A DNA stretch of 28,293 nucleotides. Origin: Apostichopus parvimensis. Its lineage: Eukaryota; Echinodermata; Holothuroidea; Aspidochirotida; Stichopodidae. Made by a program: the position numbers and the translations under genes. Of the stretch, positions 1 through 12,130 are shown piece by piece (positions within the stretch are counted from its first letter, which is position 1; every line of letters begins with the position of its first letter). The stretch is taken from assembly GCA_000934455.1 (NCBI GenBank), contig KN888486.1, forward strand, positions 3,593 to 31,885. The letters run 5' to 3'. The notes below the pieces were generated by a model, which ran no database searches, had not been told where the DNA came from, and was given only the letters and a program-made list of their open reading frames with translations.

Positions 1-513
1 TACGATTGATGTCTAATGTGAAAAAGTTAAGAAATAAATGCCCAGTATAGCGCATTAACTAGCCTTTCGGGATTTGTGGGTATCCCAACGATACAAACTA
101 CGTTACGAGAGAAACGGAAATTGGATAGGATGTGTAAATATGAATAAGAGGTTTTAAATATATTTCAGGTTCAATATGAAGTTCCATGGAAAAGTGACAA
201 GATGCTAAGGAGACAAGTGAAGTGCTCTCTCACGCATGGATGTACTTAGCTACCTACATATTACTTTAATTACCATGTTTCGTGAGTTATTTGCATTAAT
301 CTTTTAATAACTATTAACTATTAACGTGAATATTCCTTCCAATATTTTAATCAATCGTGTGTCCTTAAACATCTGTTAGATCACTTTTAAAAGCAGACAG
401 ATATGCATTCATTTTATAACAATGATGAACATAGAGAACGTCAATTTTTATATATTAGAATGCTTGTAACTAGTAAATTGCAGATAATAATCTAAAATTA
501 CAGAAATGCTAAC
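1..513 (-). other. Gene 1 last intron, partial
   Basis: AT-rich non-coding sequence downstream of the exon 7 donor. I searched it for the FReD C-terminal exon (FST.DRDND, WW, EMKIRP) on the minus strand and found none. It is therefore interpreted as part of the last intron. Confidence 0.6.
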
Positions 514-775
514 CTGTATTTCCACTATATGATCCAATTGATAGTCGATATTTGTCCGCATCATCACTTATGCTGAAGGAGGAATAGAGGGCGTAATACG
601 ATGAACTGCTTGAATCGGTGAGGTCTATCCGGAGACTGTATTCTTTTTGGTTGGTAATTGCGTGTATGTAATCATTACCAAGCCAATGATCACCTCTAGG
701 ATGTTCAAATCCGTTCTTGTATTCAGCCCAGGTACGATAGAAATCAACAGTGGCACTTGATCGTCGCTGAATGAC
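514..775 (-). CDS. Gene 1 exon 7: FReD2 middle segment
   Basis: It encodes VIQRRSSATVDFYRTW, EYKNGFEHPRGDHWLGN, ITNQKEYSLRIDL and the YSSFSISDDADKYRL region. 262 bp, phase 0 in, phase 1 out; acceptor CATAG, donor CAG|GTTAGC. By hand alignment it is about 78% identical in protein to gene 2 exon 7. The final exon of this gene is not in the window. Confidence 0.9.
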
Positions 776-3700
776 CTATGAGTATAAAGAGAAATTTACA
801 TGTAACAGGAGTAAGTGATATATATGTAATGTGTTTTCCACACTTTTGCAGAACAAATGAATTTAGATACAGGACACTGAACTGTATCAAATGTTCTTGC
901 AAAACTCACCGTCCATCCTCCTCCGTTACTTTCCATCTCACAGTAAACCTGAATGCCGCTTGGCCAACCATCAGGGTAAATGGTGTAAACTCCATCACTA
1001 GAACCGTCAACGTAAAGCTCTTGGCAATCCTTTGGGACTGCCTCGCTGGTACACGTTACACCGTCTCCTTCGTAGCCATCTGTACAGTAACATCTTCGAA
1101 TACCATCTCTGACATCACAAGTCGCGTCATCACTACAGTGGTAACTCTCTTCTACCGTTAGTTGGTTATTGCTACAAACTGATCTTCTTGTACATCCTGA
1201 ATTGACGTAAGACTCGCCGTTCTAAATTTAATGGGAAACATTTAAAAAGAATGTCATAAAAAATTAATTCAGTTATTCTGAATTAACCATTGTGACTCAC
1301 CAGACTACCGAAAAAATTCACCATTCTTAGTTAGAAAAAAAAAACAATATGATTAAAGTATGAATTAGAAGGACATAAGAATTTTCATTCTGTTTCCGGC
1401 AAAAAAAAAATGTTTGAAGAAACATTAAAACCACAAATGACATCAAGTTAGTTTTACTTGTGCAGTACAGTAAATTGGTTATCGTAAATGATTTGAAAAT
1501 TTAGAAACTTGCAATGAAATTTAGTATTACCAAAATTTCTTACTTTTTTGAAACTGTCAATCAAGCATTGGGCAGCTGTAATTTCTGCTTTAAATTATGA
1601 AAGTGTTTATCATTTCTTTATTGTCGGAAATTATTCACAAAAATTCAATTGTTGGTATCCTTAATGTAAAGAATGAAAGCGAAAAGAACTAGTGACAATA
1701 CTGACCATTAATACAGTCCCCTTGTCAGCAGCGAAACAGCTGCATTGGTTCTGAGGAATGCAATCCTCATCCTGAATCATGTAATCACCTACACAAACAC
1801 ATTTCTCTAGTTCTGTACGAGAGGTTGAAGAGATGCATGTGTCAGGGTCGTTGCACGTCCTCTCACATGTCTCGTTGGAAAATGTCTGATTCGTTGGACA
1901 CCATTCCAATTGAGACTCTAGGAAAGAAGATTGTAAATCATGCAGTAGAAGATCCACATTCTACTAAACTAATGTGTTAAATTAAAGTAAATCTTTAAGC
2001 AATTGCCCTTTACCCGAGACTACATAGAGGAAAACTATCGATATTTCAAACTGCACTGATTTGCTATGTTCTGGAATGACTTGGTAGACCGTGTACCTCT
2101 GATGAAGTTATGCATGTCTACTCCCGTGAACAATGGGCATCGCAACAACACCCTCCCCCACTACACTCCACCCACACCAAAATAAACAGAAGGGAAAAAA
2201 ACGTTGAGTAACCAATATTTTAATTATATGGAAATACATTTGAATATATGTTACTTTTTTATTTTATTTATATATTATTTTTATTATAACCAATTCGCCA
2301 TCTTGAGTCACACCATGCATGGCTAATTTTAAAATAGACCCACCTGCTGTTCCTCCATAAGTTCCTACACTTGAGAGTTGATATTGCCCCCATTCATCAG
2401 AGATACGAAATTGGTCATATGTTACGTAATAAGACTGTCCTGCAGCATTCTCAAACTCCATTCTCAGTTGGTATTTTTTTTGGTTCGTTAGAAAAGCTAA
2501 TTTCTCATTTCCAATCCAAAACTCACTGCCAAGAAAACCAAAGCCGTTTTTGAAGTCTTGCCAATTCCTATTAAAATTAACAGAATCCAGTCGTCGCCGC
2601 TGTAACACCTGCAGTAGATATCGTACCGAAGTAGAAGTTACTATCTCGAATTTGTCTCGGTATAATCAACAGCAAAAATGTTTTTATGAATATGATCGCT
2701 TATTAAAACAAATGCTATGTATAAAGTTATAGCTTTATTTTATTTTGTGACAACTTTCATTGTACCATTTGCATCTATTTAAATTTACTGTAACGTCATA
2801 CCCCTTAGTTATGTAACCTAAGAGTCCAACAAAAGTGCACGCGTAAGTTTCTGATCGGTGTATTATATGAATGAATTGAAAATGCCAAATCAACTATTGC
2901 TGATCCATACATGTTTCTGTTACGCTTACCTGAAGTCAACATTATTTAACGTGTTTAGAACAATAATATGATTGATAATAAAATACAAAACAGATGATGC
3001 GATGACATTCCATGTAATGTGAAATGAAACACAGTAAGGCTTACCGTCCATCCACCATTATTGAATTCATTATCACAGTAGGCTTCAAACGGTTCTGGGT
3101 ATCCGTCTGGTTTTATGAGGTACACGCCAGATGTATTTTGGGTAGAGGAGCAGGTATTCAATACTTCCTTGCAATCTCTTGGGTATTCAGGTTGTTGAAA
3201 AACAAAGTATGAGGAACCTGTGTGAAGAACGAAGATCATTTTGATATCATGAAACTACAAAAAATTGCTAAGAATGATTTGTTATTAACATTAATAAATC
3301 GCGTTCCACGTTATTCGTAGAATGCGAATATTTCAGTATAAACATATTGATATCTAATAAGCAAAACTTGTTTATTCGGCTGTTTTGTTAAAAAAAAGTC
3401 TCATTTATGATTATAAAAAGGTGAAAAATAAAATTATACTAAGGAAATCATGAGTGATATAAAAACTTAGAAAGAAGAAAGTTTAAAGAATAGCAAACAT
3501 GAAGAACAGAGTTAAGTTCCAAGCAATCACAATGGACACTTGACATAAACAAAAGTGTATTGAATTTAGCAAGCAACAAAAATGTGACCGTCAGCCATTT
3601 GCCAGTACTATTAGTTAAGGGTAACCGATTTTCAAAATAAGACTTTCATTAATTTGACCTACCTGATGATTGTTTCCCGACGCTTGCGACGACCTGTATT

Positions 3701-6700
3701 TTAAATAAAATAATTGTTAATCGAATTAAAAGGACAATTATATACCTGTATCTATTGACAGTAGTGAAAAGTTATATCAAATGAGTTACAGAATGATGCA
3801 AACTTGGTCTGCTGGGGCAACATTCTTCCGCTCGATTCTTTTGTTCATATAAGAACTTCAATTTCTAGCTTACTTCCATAAGTCACGGAATATTTCTAAT
3901 ATCATGGACTTAACCTTTACTGCAGTTCAGCCCCTTCATTTCCTCTTCCTTGCATTTAAATAGATAAAACATGAGTGACTTTCAATCAGCTAAATTAAGA
4001 AACAAACTTTGACCTGCAAACCTTTACAAGGAAGACAAAATCACTTTGATGCACGATTGGCAACTAACTACCAGAACAAAGACCAGACGAAACGTAAACA
4101 ACTTTCTTTTCTTTGTTCGTGTCATACGTGTTGGACATATCTCTCCTCACAGTATAGGATATTATATGTTACGTTCGTTATGAAGAAGATGTTCGAAGTA
4201 TCACAGGTGACAGTATATAACTATAATTGATTCTTTTTTGTATTTATTGTGATTGTGTGAGAGTTTTCAAAGAACATGAACCGAAATGATCAGCTGTTTC
4301 CATTTTACACTTAAGGTAAGATATTACAAACATTTAGAGTGTTTAACACTTTAAGATAGATCAGTGTCATACAGCGCTCTGTTGTATACTTTGTTTTTAA
4401 TCAGCTTCATATATAATATATTATTTTAGCAAAATATCAAATATAAAATACAATGTTAGTATCGTACGTGTTCTTAGCTATTAAGTAGCTATGGTGTGCT
4501 ATAGAAAAGAAAATGATGGTGAATTGACATTTTTTGCGCCATTTTCTGTTTCTTTTAATGAATATTAATTTAGGGTGGATTTCAAAGGGAACATTACAAC
4601 AAAGATAAACGTTTCTTTAAAGTAAATATTCGGCAAACGGAAATACATTTTGTACTCGGTTTTGTGATTTCAGTTAAACGGATTGTTTATAAAGCTATTA
4701 TCAGTAAAGTTGCTTGGTAATTATTTACTGACAATTAAGTACATTGCTTGACGCTAAAAAAGTCAATTGAAAAATAAAATGATCTTTCGCAAAACTAATC
4801 TACGAAGACAATGATGAATAATGCTACCAGCAAGGAACAGTTATTTCATTGAGGTATTATTAATCTGACAGCGGGTCACCTTTTTACAAAAAATCATAAA
4901 AGTGAATCTACGAAGCTGCCATCTGAGAACAATTCTTCGAAAATAATAAATTGGGCAACCAGCACACTTGAAAACTCTTAATACAATCAATGTACAATAT
5001 GCGAACGAGGTTACACAAGTACTAGATGTAACTTGAATATGAAAATAACGTACATATGGTTGGAAACGTATTCCACACTGTGTATTTAATACTATATTTG
5101 TAAACAAATTGTAAAACATTTTTCTCGGTTATATTTGAGAGTGAATTAAATAGATTGGTCATTATACTGTACTGGAAAAAATATAACTGGAGACCCTGCC
5201 TACAACAGGTTGATTTTAATGAACAAAACTCATTCCTTGGCAAAATATTGTATCTTAAACATGTGCTGCCTTTGCGATGGAAAAAAAATATTGTTATTAC
5301 GGAGAATTTGAAAGATTTCCTCATTTGTTCCAAGTAATTTCGATTTATACATTGCTTTGACAGTACTCTGCGACAAGCGAAATTTGCTGGTAACTTCAAA
5401 CAACATTAACAATTATTTTTGTTTCTATGTTAACAGTAAACTTAGCATATTTGTGTGATAACCTAGGTAAAGATATGATGCTTTGGTAAAAAGACATAAT
5501 AATATCATAATTTTCTCTACTTGATGAAGTTTGAGATACAAAATTAATTCTTTGGCTTAACTTTGTTTCTTGACAATGTTTTCTTTTTTTCTATGAAAAG
5601 AAAATAGAAGAAGTCGAAACATTTCCTCCTTAGTTCCGAATAATCTCGAACGACTAATAGCATTCACTGTTGTCTAGAACAAGCCAAATTTTCTGGTAAC
5701 TTGACACACAGTATGAAATATTTCGTATTTTGACAGTAATTGTGTGATAACCAGACCAGGGGAATAACGATATGGTATTAAAAATATAATAATGACATTT
5801 CTCGAGGCAGATGAGAGGAAATATCTGTTTGGTTCTTTTTCAATTTGACAGACGTAATCTCATTTTTGAGGCATAATAAGTCTTAACCACAACATCTTAA
5901 GTTTGTGTTAGAACTCTTGATGACGTTATTTGTTTTTTAAAAAGTGGATTTCAAATTTATTTCTAATGGCATAGTAATGCGTAACAGCTATTATAAATTT
6001 AAATATGGTATGGCATTTACATTCTAGCGTAGTGTAAGAGCAGAATGCATTATGTCTATTTTATTTTGACGAAATACTTTTCCATAAGGTAACTTTTACT
6101 AAAAGAGTATTTCAAGAAGTAGATTTCAAAACGAAACAAAAAAGATTTATATTTAAATGGTTGGGACAATTGAACATATAACATATGTTTGAATATAAAT
6201 ATATGAACATTATTCGTATTTGTTAAAAGAAACTGACCAAAAAAATATGATGAAATGAGGTTATGAAAACAGGAAAAATAGAAGAAATAACAAGTTTAGT
6301 TTTTCCTTCTCATCCAGTGGGAAATAAAATACCGACAATCGTTTCCTAAAATATCATAATTTTTTTGTTATTTGTAACCTGTGCTTTATGAAAAATGTAC
6401 AAACAAAAACGTGGCAAAACTATGTATATATATTTATATGTTATCGGGAAGTCGCAGTGAAGGAAATGGTGAAATGACGTTGGAAGGGTTCGCGTGACGT
6501 TAAGAATTGATATAGAAATACGCTTTGAAGTTGGTTTGTTTAGGTGTTCTTTTAAATAAATGTAAGTGTCTGAATAAGGAACACGTCACTTCGTATACTA
6601 ACTCAATAAAGCGAGGAAACTGTTTCACATAAGTCAGAGAGAAACAGTGAATTCTTATGATCATCGTTACAGATTGTAGGGTGAATTTTAAAATGTGAAA

Positions 6701-9551
6701 AGTGAACATTTCAAAGTTTATATTCACACAAAGCATGATCAATAAATGAATCGTTTGTAATCTAGAACTAAGTAATTTACGCTCGGCGAAGTTAAATATT
6801 TAGCATGTCCTTCAAATGATAAAAATTTCACTTAAGCCTTTACATCCTACCATCATTAATATAAACGATGTGAGTTTGAATTCGAAATTGATTATCTATC
6901 TGTACGATCGGTTTCTGTCGGATTGACATGATCTATTTAAAGGTGTAAGAGGCATACCATTTAACTTGGCTGAGATATAGTAATAGTGTTCAAAATATCA
7001 AAAGTGTGCTTTTACTCAAAATAATTAACATTATATAAACATTCTCCTTGTGTAATTTAATAAGAAATATTCTATTCGAGTGAAACGAAAAAGAAAAATA
7101 GGGACAATTATCAAAACTGTCAACATCTATGAAATATTTTTTTGGCCTATTTACTTTTGCAAGACATTTTTAAATAAGTGATTTTTCCGAGACTTCTTCA
7201 ATTAGAGTAGCTACATGTAAACAAAGTCGACAGTGTAACCACAGTCGACAAAGCCATTCTAAACGTCTTAATATCATATCAAGTGAATACTACTTCCTTA
7301 TGTACCTTGGTCAATTGTTTGGATTTTTGGCAGATTTATGTCAAATGAACCGTACAGATGTTTTCACCGAAGCAAAATTAATTCAAAATCTGAGACACAC
7401 TGTACGTTTTGTGTATTGAGAATATCTATATAAATATGAAATCATAAAGCTTGGCAAGCGTTGTATATTTGTTTTATAATTTGGCAATTGTGTCGGGAGA
7501 AGCAGCAGAAAGGGAACTAAAGGGGACAGAAAGGGGAATAAAATTGCTTTTGTACAGATAAGAGTCACATTACGATGTAACATCAACTAAACAATTATAC
7601 AGAAATAAAACAAATACAATACTTTCTATGATGAAATTAAGTTTGTCTTAGCAAGACTGCGTTAATCAATTATTCACAAGGCAGTTACAAGTGTACTGTG
7701 AAATTGCGAAGTAAACTAAAGTTAACTTTTTGTCCTCTCCTAGTCACAAAAACTAATTCTATAGTTGCTCCAGAATTATGGGTTCAAGTTCAACGAGTCA
7801 CATTGAAAGATGTCAAATTCTCTACAAGTTGTAGCTACACAATTAAACTTGCCTAAATTAAACTTTAAAATTGCTAAAAATTGTCATAGACAGGTAAAAT
7901 ATTTGTCAAACTAGTCTGCTATTGAACTCAAAATATATTAATGCAAAATGGTAAGACGTCCTTTGTTGAATAAAATCCTAGTACATATTTGAAATACACA
8001 ATTCATGGAAATTAACTGAGGTATGTATAGTGATTGGAGGTTTAAATTAATCAGGAAATGCGCATTTATGCATTGCAAACGTTAACTTACTATTTGAAAT
8101 CCTGATATTTAATTTTCTCAAAGGACCCGTTTGTGTGAGAAAGTGATTCAAATATTTCAGGTATCAATAGGATCAGTGATTCAAATTATTGAGTTTCATG
8201 AATAAACTATTATATTTACTAGGATATAAGCTGTGAAGTCATTGCATTTACAAAATATGATGTAGGTAAGATAAGCATTGATAAAAAAAAAACTATTCAA
8301 TGCCATATACTGTTCCAAGCAGTGACGTTTTTAGACTTATTTCAAATTTGTTCACTTTTTTCAAATATAAGAACAAATTTAATATTCAACTTTATTCTTA
8401 TTTAAGTTTTGAAAAATATGGTGAATGAATATAGATTGAGGACTTTAAGTTAGTTTGATTTAAACTGAGACTTTATTTTTACATTTGTTGGGTTTAATAG
8501 TATCGACCTAATTTTTTTGATTTTTAATATTTGGAATAAGAGAGCATTACTTTTCAAGGAATTCACGTTTATTTCTAAAAAAAATTTCATCCGTTAGCAC
8601 AAAAAAGAAGGAAAAGGGCAAAAACTTCTGTAGGACGTGCACATTTGGACAAGAACCTTTAATATAACTTATTTCGTTGCCGAGGGGATAAAAATACATG
8701 TGAAATTATAGTGTTACGAGAGTCTTAAGAAAGAATGATAGATTCTAATAACAGCAAGTGAATTGCTTCAAAATTGCTTTGGAATTAAATTGAAGTTTAA
8801 GACGCTAACATTGTATGTTCCTTATTTTAATACGTAATATCAAATGATTATAACGAGTAACATGTACTTGTTTTTATAGAAGTTGTTAATTGATTCTATT
8901 TCTGATATACCGTGCACATTTCATATATCAGGTAATTACACATAACACGAATGAAACTTTGCCAGTATGTTTTGAAGACGTGGACATTTGAAAAGAAAGT
9001 GTTAATAATACATTAACTCTTGCCGAGGGGCTAAACATCCATGTGGAATTCGGAGATTACTAGAGATTCTTAAGAAAGAAAGACTATAATTACAGTAAAG
9101 GAGAGTGCTGTAAATTGCATTTGAATTTAAAATGCAGTTTAAAATGCAGTGTATCCATCTTATTTTAATAACTAATATCAAAGTTTGTAACGAGTAACAT
9201 GTACTCGTTTTTATAAAGATTGTTGTTTAATTCTATATCAGAGAATTCATGTATACAGGTTGACGAAGATCCACAACAGGTGTTTTGTCTAGAAACAGTC
9301 AAGTAGTTGCAGCAGTATTTGATACGACCACAAGTTGAAAGCGTTTCCCTTTTACGAAGGACATATTAAATGAGCCGTACATGAAAACAACTTGATAGCT
9401 GTACACGTCAAAATTTAGAGAAAAAAATAGTTAAAATATATGAGATGAAAAGCAAAGTTTTAAGACTTACCATTTCTGATCCAAGTGAATTCCATAACGT
9501 CAACACTGTCAAGAAACTTTGACAAACTTGTCTCCCTCGAAATTTCGCCAT
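514..9551 (-). CDS. Gene 1: secreted half-FReD / TIL / EGF / FReD protein, 3' end off window
   Basis: Spliced model: complement of 514-775, 910-1221, 1706-1917, 2344-2608, 3045-3217, 3663-3693 and 9471-9551. All introns are GT-AG and phases match throughout, giving 445 codons plus one base before the last visible donor. Domain order: signal peptide (residues 1-27), linker (28-38), FReD1 N-terminal half (about 39-183), TIL (184-254, closing into the next exon), EGF-like (270-311), FReD2 N-terminal part (about 319-445). No stop or frameshift is visible. The terminal FReD exon should lie just beyond base 1, judging by gene 2, where the last intron is 1042 bp. No transmembrane segment, collagen or Ig domain is seen. 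FReD proteins (ficolins, tachylectin-5, FREPs) are commonly secreted lectins; that role here is inference. The paralogue is at 14971-24271. Confidence 0.85.
910..1221 (-). CDS. Gene 1 exon 6: TILa tail, EGF-like domain and FReD2 start
   Basis: 104 open codons. They begin NGESYVNSGC (TILa-like). A six-cysteine EGF-like domain follows (C270, C283, C289, C298, C300, C311) ending CTDGYEGDGVTC. The second FReD opens with KDCQELYVDG, GVYTIYPDGW, VYCEM and NGGGWT. Phase 0 in and out; donor ACG|GTGAGT. At the site where gene 2 has a stop codon, gene 1 reads GGA (Gly). Confidence 0.9.
1706..1917 (-). CDS. Gene 1 exon 5: TIL (trypsin-inhibitor-like) cysteine-rich domain
   Basis: It encodes nine cysteines in TIL spacing: WCPTNQTF, ETCERTC, DTC, EKCVCVGDYMIQDEDC, IPQNQCSC. 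The tenth comes from the start of the next exon (NSGC). TIL domains occur in protease inhibitors and in mucin, von Willebrand and zonadhesin proteins. Two sequons (NQT, NET) are present here but not in gene 2. Acceptor TTTCCTAG; donor ATG|GTCAGT; phase 1 in, phase 0 out; length 212 bp, the same as gene 2. Confidence 0.85.
2344..2608 (-). CDS. Gene 1 exon 4: FReD1 middle segment
   Basis: It encodes VLQRRRLDSVNFNRNW, DFKNGFGFLGSEFWIGN, LTNQKKYQLRMEF and the YDQFRISDEWGQYQL region, the standard middle of a fibrinogen domain. Phase 0 in, phase 1 out; acceptor CTGCAG, donor CAG|GTGGGT. The next exon downstream encodes a TIL domain rather than the expected FReD C-terminal exon, so FReD1 is incomplete. 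Confidence 0.9.
3045..3217 (-). CDS. Gene 1 exon 3: FReD1 N-terminal segment
   Basis: It encodes the opening of a fibrinogen domain: QQPEYPRDC, then SGVYLIKPDGYPEPFEAYC and NNGGWT, matching the family pattern DC...G.Y.I.P...F...C....GGWT. The first conserved FReD cysteine pair is present, with an extra cysteine in LNTC and an NTS glycosylation sequon. Phase 1 in, phase 0 out; donor ACG|GTAAGC. Confidence 0.9.
3663..3693 (-). CDS. Gene 1 exon 2: 31-bp microexon
   Basis: It encodes VVASVGKQSS plus one base (phase 0 in, phase 1 out). The acceptor is AAAATACAG and the donor CAG|GTAGGT. It is recognised because gene 2 has a homologous 34-bp exon with the same phases and the same GTAGG donor. It links the signal peptide to FReD1 and may include the mature N-terminus. 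Confidence 0.75.
3694..9470 (-). other. Gene 1 intron 1 (5.8 kb)
   Basis: No exon with a homologue in the corresponding gene 2 intron was found, and the short open frames inside look random. It holds an imperfect tandem duplication at 8634-9241. The rest is AT-rich sequence with no recognised element. Confidence 0.6.
8634..9241. repeat. Diverged tandem duplication, two units
   Basis: Unit A at 8634-8910 and unit B at 8977-9241 share a series of matches in the same order: gacgtg.acatttg, tgccgagggg.taaa, cttaagaaagaa, cttattttaata, and taacgagtaacatgtact followed by gtttttata. The period is about 343 bp. No coding potential is seen. It lies inside intron 1 of gene 1. Confidence 0.75.
9471..9551 (-). 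CDS. Gene 1 exon 1: start codon and signal peptide
   Basis: It encodes 27 residues starting MAKFRGRQ, a basic n-region, followed by a hydrophobic run (VCQSFLTVLTLW) and NSLGSEM. Cleavage after NSLG is plausible. The ATG has A at -3 and G at +4, and an in-frame TGA lies five codons upstream. The donor is ATG|GTAAGT, phase 0. The last 35 bases across the donor are identical to gene 2. A second ATG in another frame (at 9493-9495) was rejected because it runs into a stop after splicing. No TATA box was recognised upstream. Confidence 0.8.
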
Positions 9552-10272
9552 GATTGTAGCAAATCAATTCTAAAGAAGAAAAGTTTAGTAGAATGATCGT
9601 ATCTGAAGCGTGAGATGGTAATGATATAGGAGCTTGGGGGTGACCATCCAATGACTGAAATGACAGGCATGCTACGGATGCTCATCCATTCCATTGTATG
9701 AAAAATATCAACTTTGTTACTGCGCATGATCTAATCGGAAAAGTCGATAAGACCATTATAGGCTTCCGTTAACGAGGCGTGTCAAGTGACAATGGAAAAG
9801 AGGTATAACGTTCAAGTTGCTGTTCAACAAGTAGTGGAAAATTCCTGTAAAGGGTATTTAGTGCGTTTGTTCAATCCAAGTTTAGAATGGCGGGTATTTT
9901 TTTTCGCTGTTTTATTGTGTTATATTCTATTTGCTATTCACACCTTAGCAGTATAGTCAATATAAAAAGTGTAATTGCCCCTTCTCGCAGTTTACTTCAT
10001 TTAACTTTATAAACTAAGTTTGGAACTAATTTGTAATCTAACACCAATATACTTTCAGTCACCATATATTTTCCAACCTAGCCTTGCGCTAAACTATGAT
10101 GAACAGGTCAATTTGGGTTTGATACAAATATAATGACATATCCCTATCAATCTATATAAAATAAGGTTAATATCAGGTTAACATTAACGCTCAGGTTCTG
10201 TTTTTTTTTCCCTGCTTATCAGTAACTAAGGAGCCGATTCACACAGAGATTACAGTAACTTCTGCAAATTTG

Positions 10273-10496
10273 AAAGTTTTGTACCACAGTAACAACTGGA
10301 TTGTGCTGATAAATCTGATACTTAGATAGCATGTTCTATTACGAATACCATATGAACTGAGGATATGTGTAATCCCACAACATGCATCAAACTGGATTTG
10401 TTGGGATTAAACATATCCCCAGTTCTTACTGTAATCCTAATAGCACATGCTACCGATTGCTAGCACGATCCAGTGTTTACTGTGGTGAGAAACTTA
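10273..10496. repeat. Foldback element with ~100-bp imperfect inverted arms
   Basis: The left arm (10273-10380) and right arm (10398-10496) are imperfect inverted copies around a 17-base loop. Matching blocks, read on the left arm and on the reverse complement of the right, include ccacagtaa, actggat.gtgct, tagcatgt.ctatta, gaactg.ggatatgt and taatccca. This is consistent with a foldback MITE. No coding capacity and no clear target-site duplication were seen. Confidence 0.75.
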
Positions 10497-12059
10497 TAGT
10501 AGAAAAAAATTATAGAAAAATAAGATTTATAGTAGTTTCTGTGTTCTCTGTGTGTATCGGGTGAACTAAGAGAAACACAATAATAAAGGGCCAACTTGAG
10601 AAATAGTTCAAATACACTTAAGATACTTAAAATCCTGTATTCATACAACATTGCTCGTGCACTAATAAGCGTGTTGCAGAATAGAGGAAGCTAGTAGTTC
10701 CATGTAGGGTAATATTTATTATTAACTCATACACGAGAGTATGAGACCTCATAAACATCAGCCTGTTTTTGGTTACGTCTTTCCTGTTGAGCTTGATGAT
10801 TAATAATTGTAATATTTTTGTTGGAATAATTCCAAAGATTGATTCCAGGATGATTCCATGGTATGAAAATTGATTACGATGATTTCTATTCTTCATTATT
10901 TAGGGAAAGGTGATGCTGTTCAGTATAGGATTTAACACACGAATATTGTCCAGTTAGTGTCCATAGTGTCGACCCGAGTTGTCCATTTTCAGCTCCCAAC
11001 AGTTGCGCTTACCAGTTTTTCATTCTACATTGTCTACGTATGTCTGGTCTTATAAGAATAAATTTACCTAAACTATTTCGTGATGAGGTAAATAAAAGTG
11101 ATCCACTCGGTTTCTTCATTTCAAGTCTTCCGGACACACCACGTCGAGTCCGGTCTTTTCCGTTCCCTCTATATTACATTCAATTTGTTAAGTTGGAAAT
11201 AATGAGTTCTCAACCAGTTCATGTATCATGTGATCTTGGATCACAAAAATCACATTAAAGCAGGATTCCCGATGTAGTGGTGTGGTACAGTGAAAGGCAG
11301 GTTTTGTCTACATTATTCGGAATAATACCAAATAATACCAATGACAGCAATCCGACAATATAAACTATACTAAACGTCACAAGTTTAACTTTGAAAGAAA
11401 ATTTTAGGGGTTTTCATATATATCGCAAGTAAAATAAATATGCAAAACAGCGTTTCACCGAAGCATATATCCATACCATGTACATGTAATGAGAAAGGGA
11501 AATGTGAACTCTGGGCACTACGCAGATGCCTATTTGTCAAACTTAATGATTTTGAAATAACAAAACAAATGCAAAGAATATTTTTGCCATTCCAAAATAA
11601 TACAATAATTAAACATGTTACTCTGTGTGTTAGCCTTCCAACCTAGTAATTACTAACTGGCTTTAGCAGCTAAATTTGTCTCAGTGTAATTCATTATACC
11701 TCGATTGCTTTTCCTAACACTCCGTTTTAACTAGTTACAAAACTATATATTTAATGACTCTACATACGTTTATGTAAATAGTCTGAAATAGTGTTACACT
11801 GTAATGGCTAAGAAGGTGTATTTCCTTAAAACCAAACGGACTCAGAGATAAAGGCTCTTGAAATAATATGGGTATATCTCTGACGTCATACCCAAATTCA
11901 TACTGCTTAAAATTCGGTGGTGTGTAGTAAGAATTAAATGTCGTTTCGCTTAATCTGTAAATCAAATAAGTATATACGATGAAGTGCTGTTTTATACCCT
12001 CGAGTTATAAGTGATATAGATAACAACACGGCCAATCCGTTGGAAAATCCAGAACAGTG

Positions 12060-12130
12060 ACAAAACCCTCCAGCCTCCACTTTGATTCGAACCCGGGCCT
12101 CCCACCTTATATACGGACAGCCCAATCATA
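12060..12130 (-). repeat. tRNA-derived SINE-like fragment
   Basis: On the minus strand, GGGAGGCCCGGGTTCGAATC contains a near-perfect RNA polymerase III B box (GGTTCGAATCA, at + 12083-12093). It is preceded by GGGCTGTCCG and a TATAAGGTGGGAGG stretch resembling a tRNA anticodon arm. The full cloverleaf is not convincing, so a SINE head or tRNA relic is more likely than a functional tRNA gene. The element boundaries are uncertain. Confidence 0.45.

Noticed and set aside
778-1161. 127-codon open frame on the + strand
   Set aside because: It is antisense to gene 1 exon 6, whose minus-strand translation shows clear EGF and FReD motifs; the same shadow occurs at 16707-16982.
9471-9495. Alternative start giving MEFTWIRN in exon 1
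   Set aside because: Although identical in both genes, this frame meets a stop soon after splicing into FReD1 in gene 1 and encodes no known domain.
12060-12130. Functional tRNA gene
   Set aside because: The B box is good but I could not fold a convincing cloverleaf or acceptor stem; a SINE-like relic fits better.
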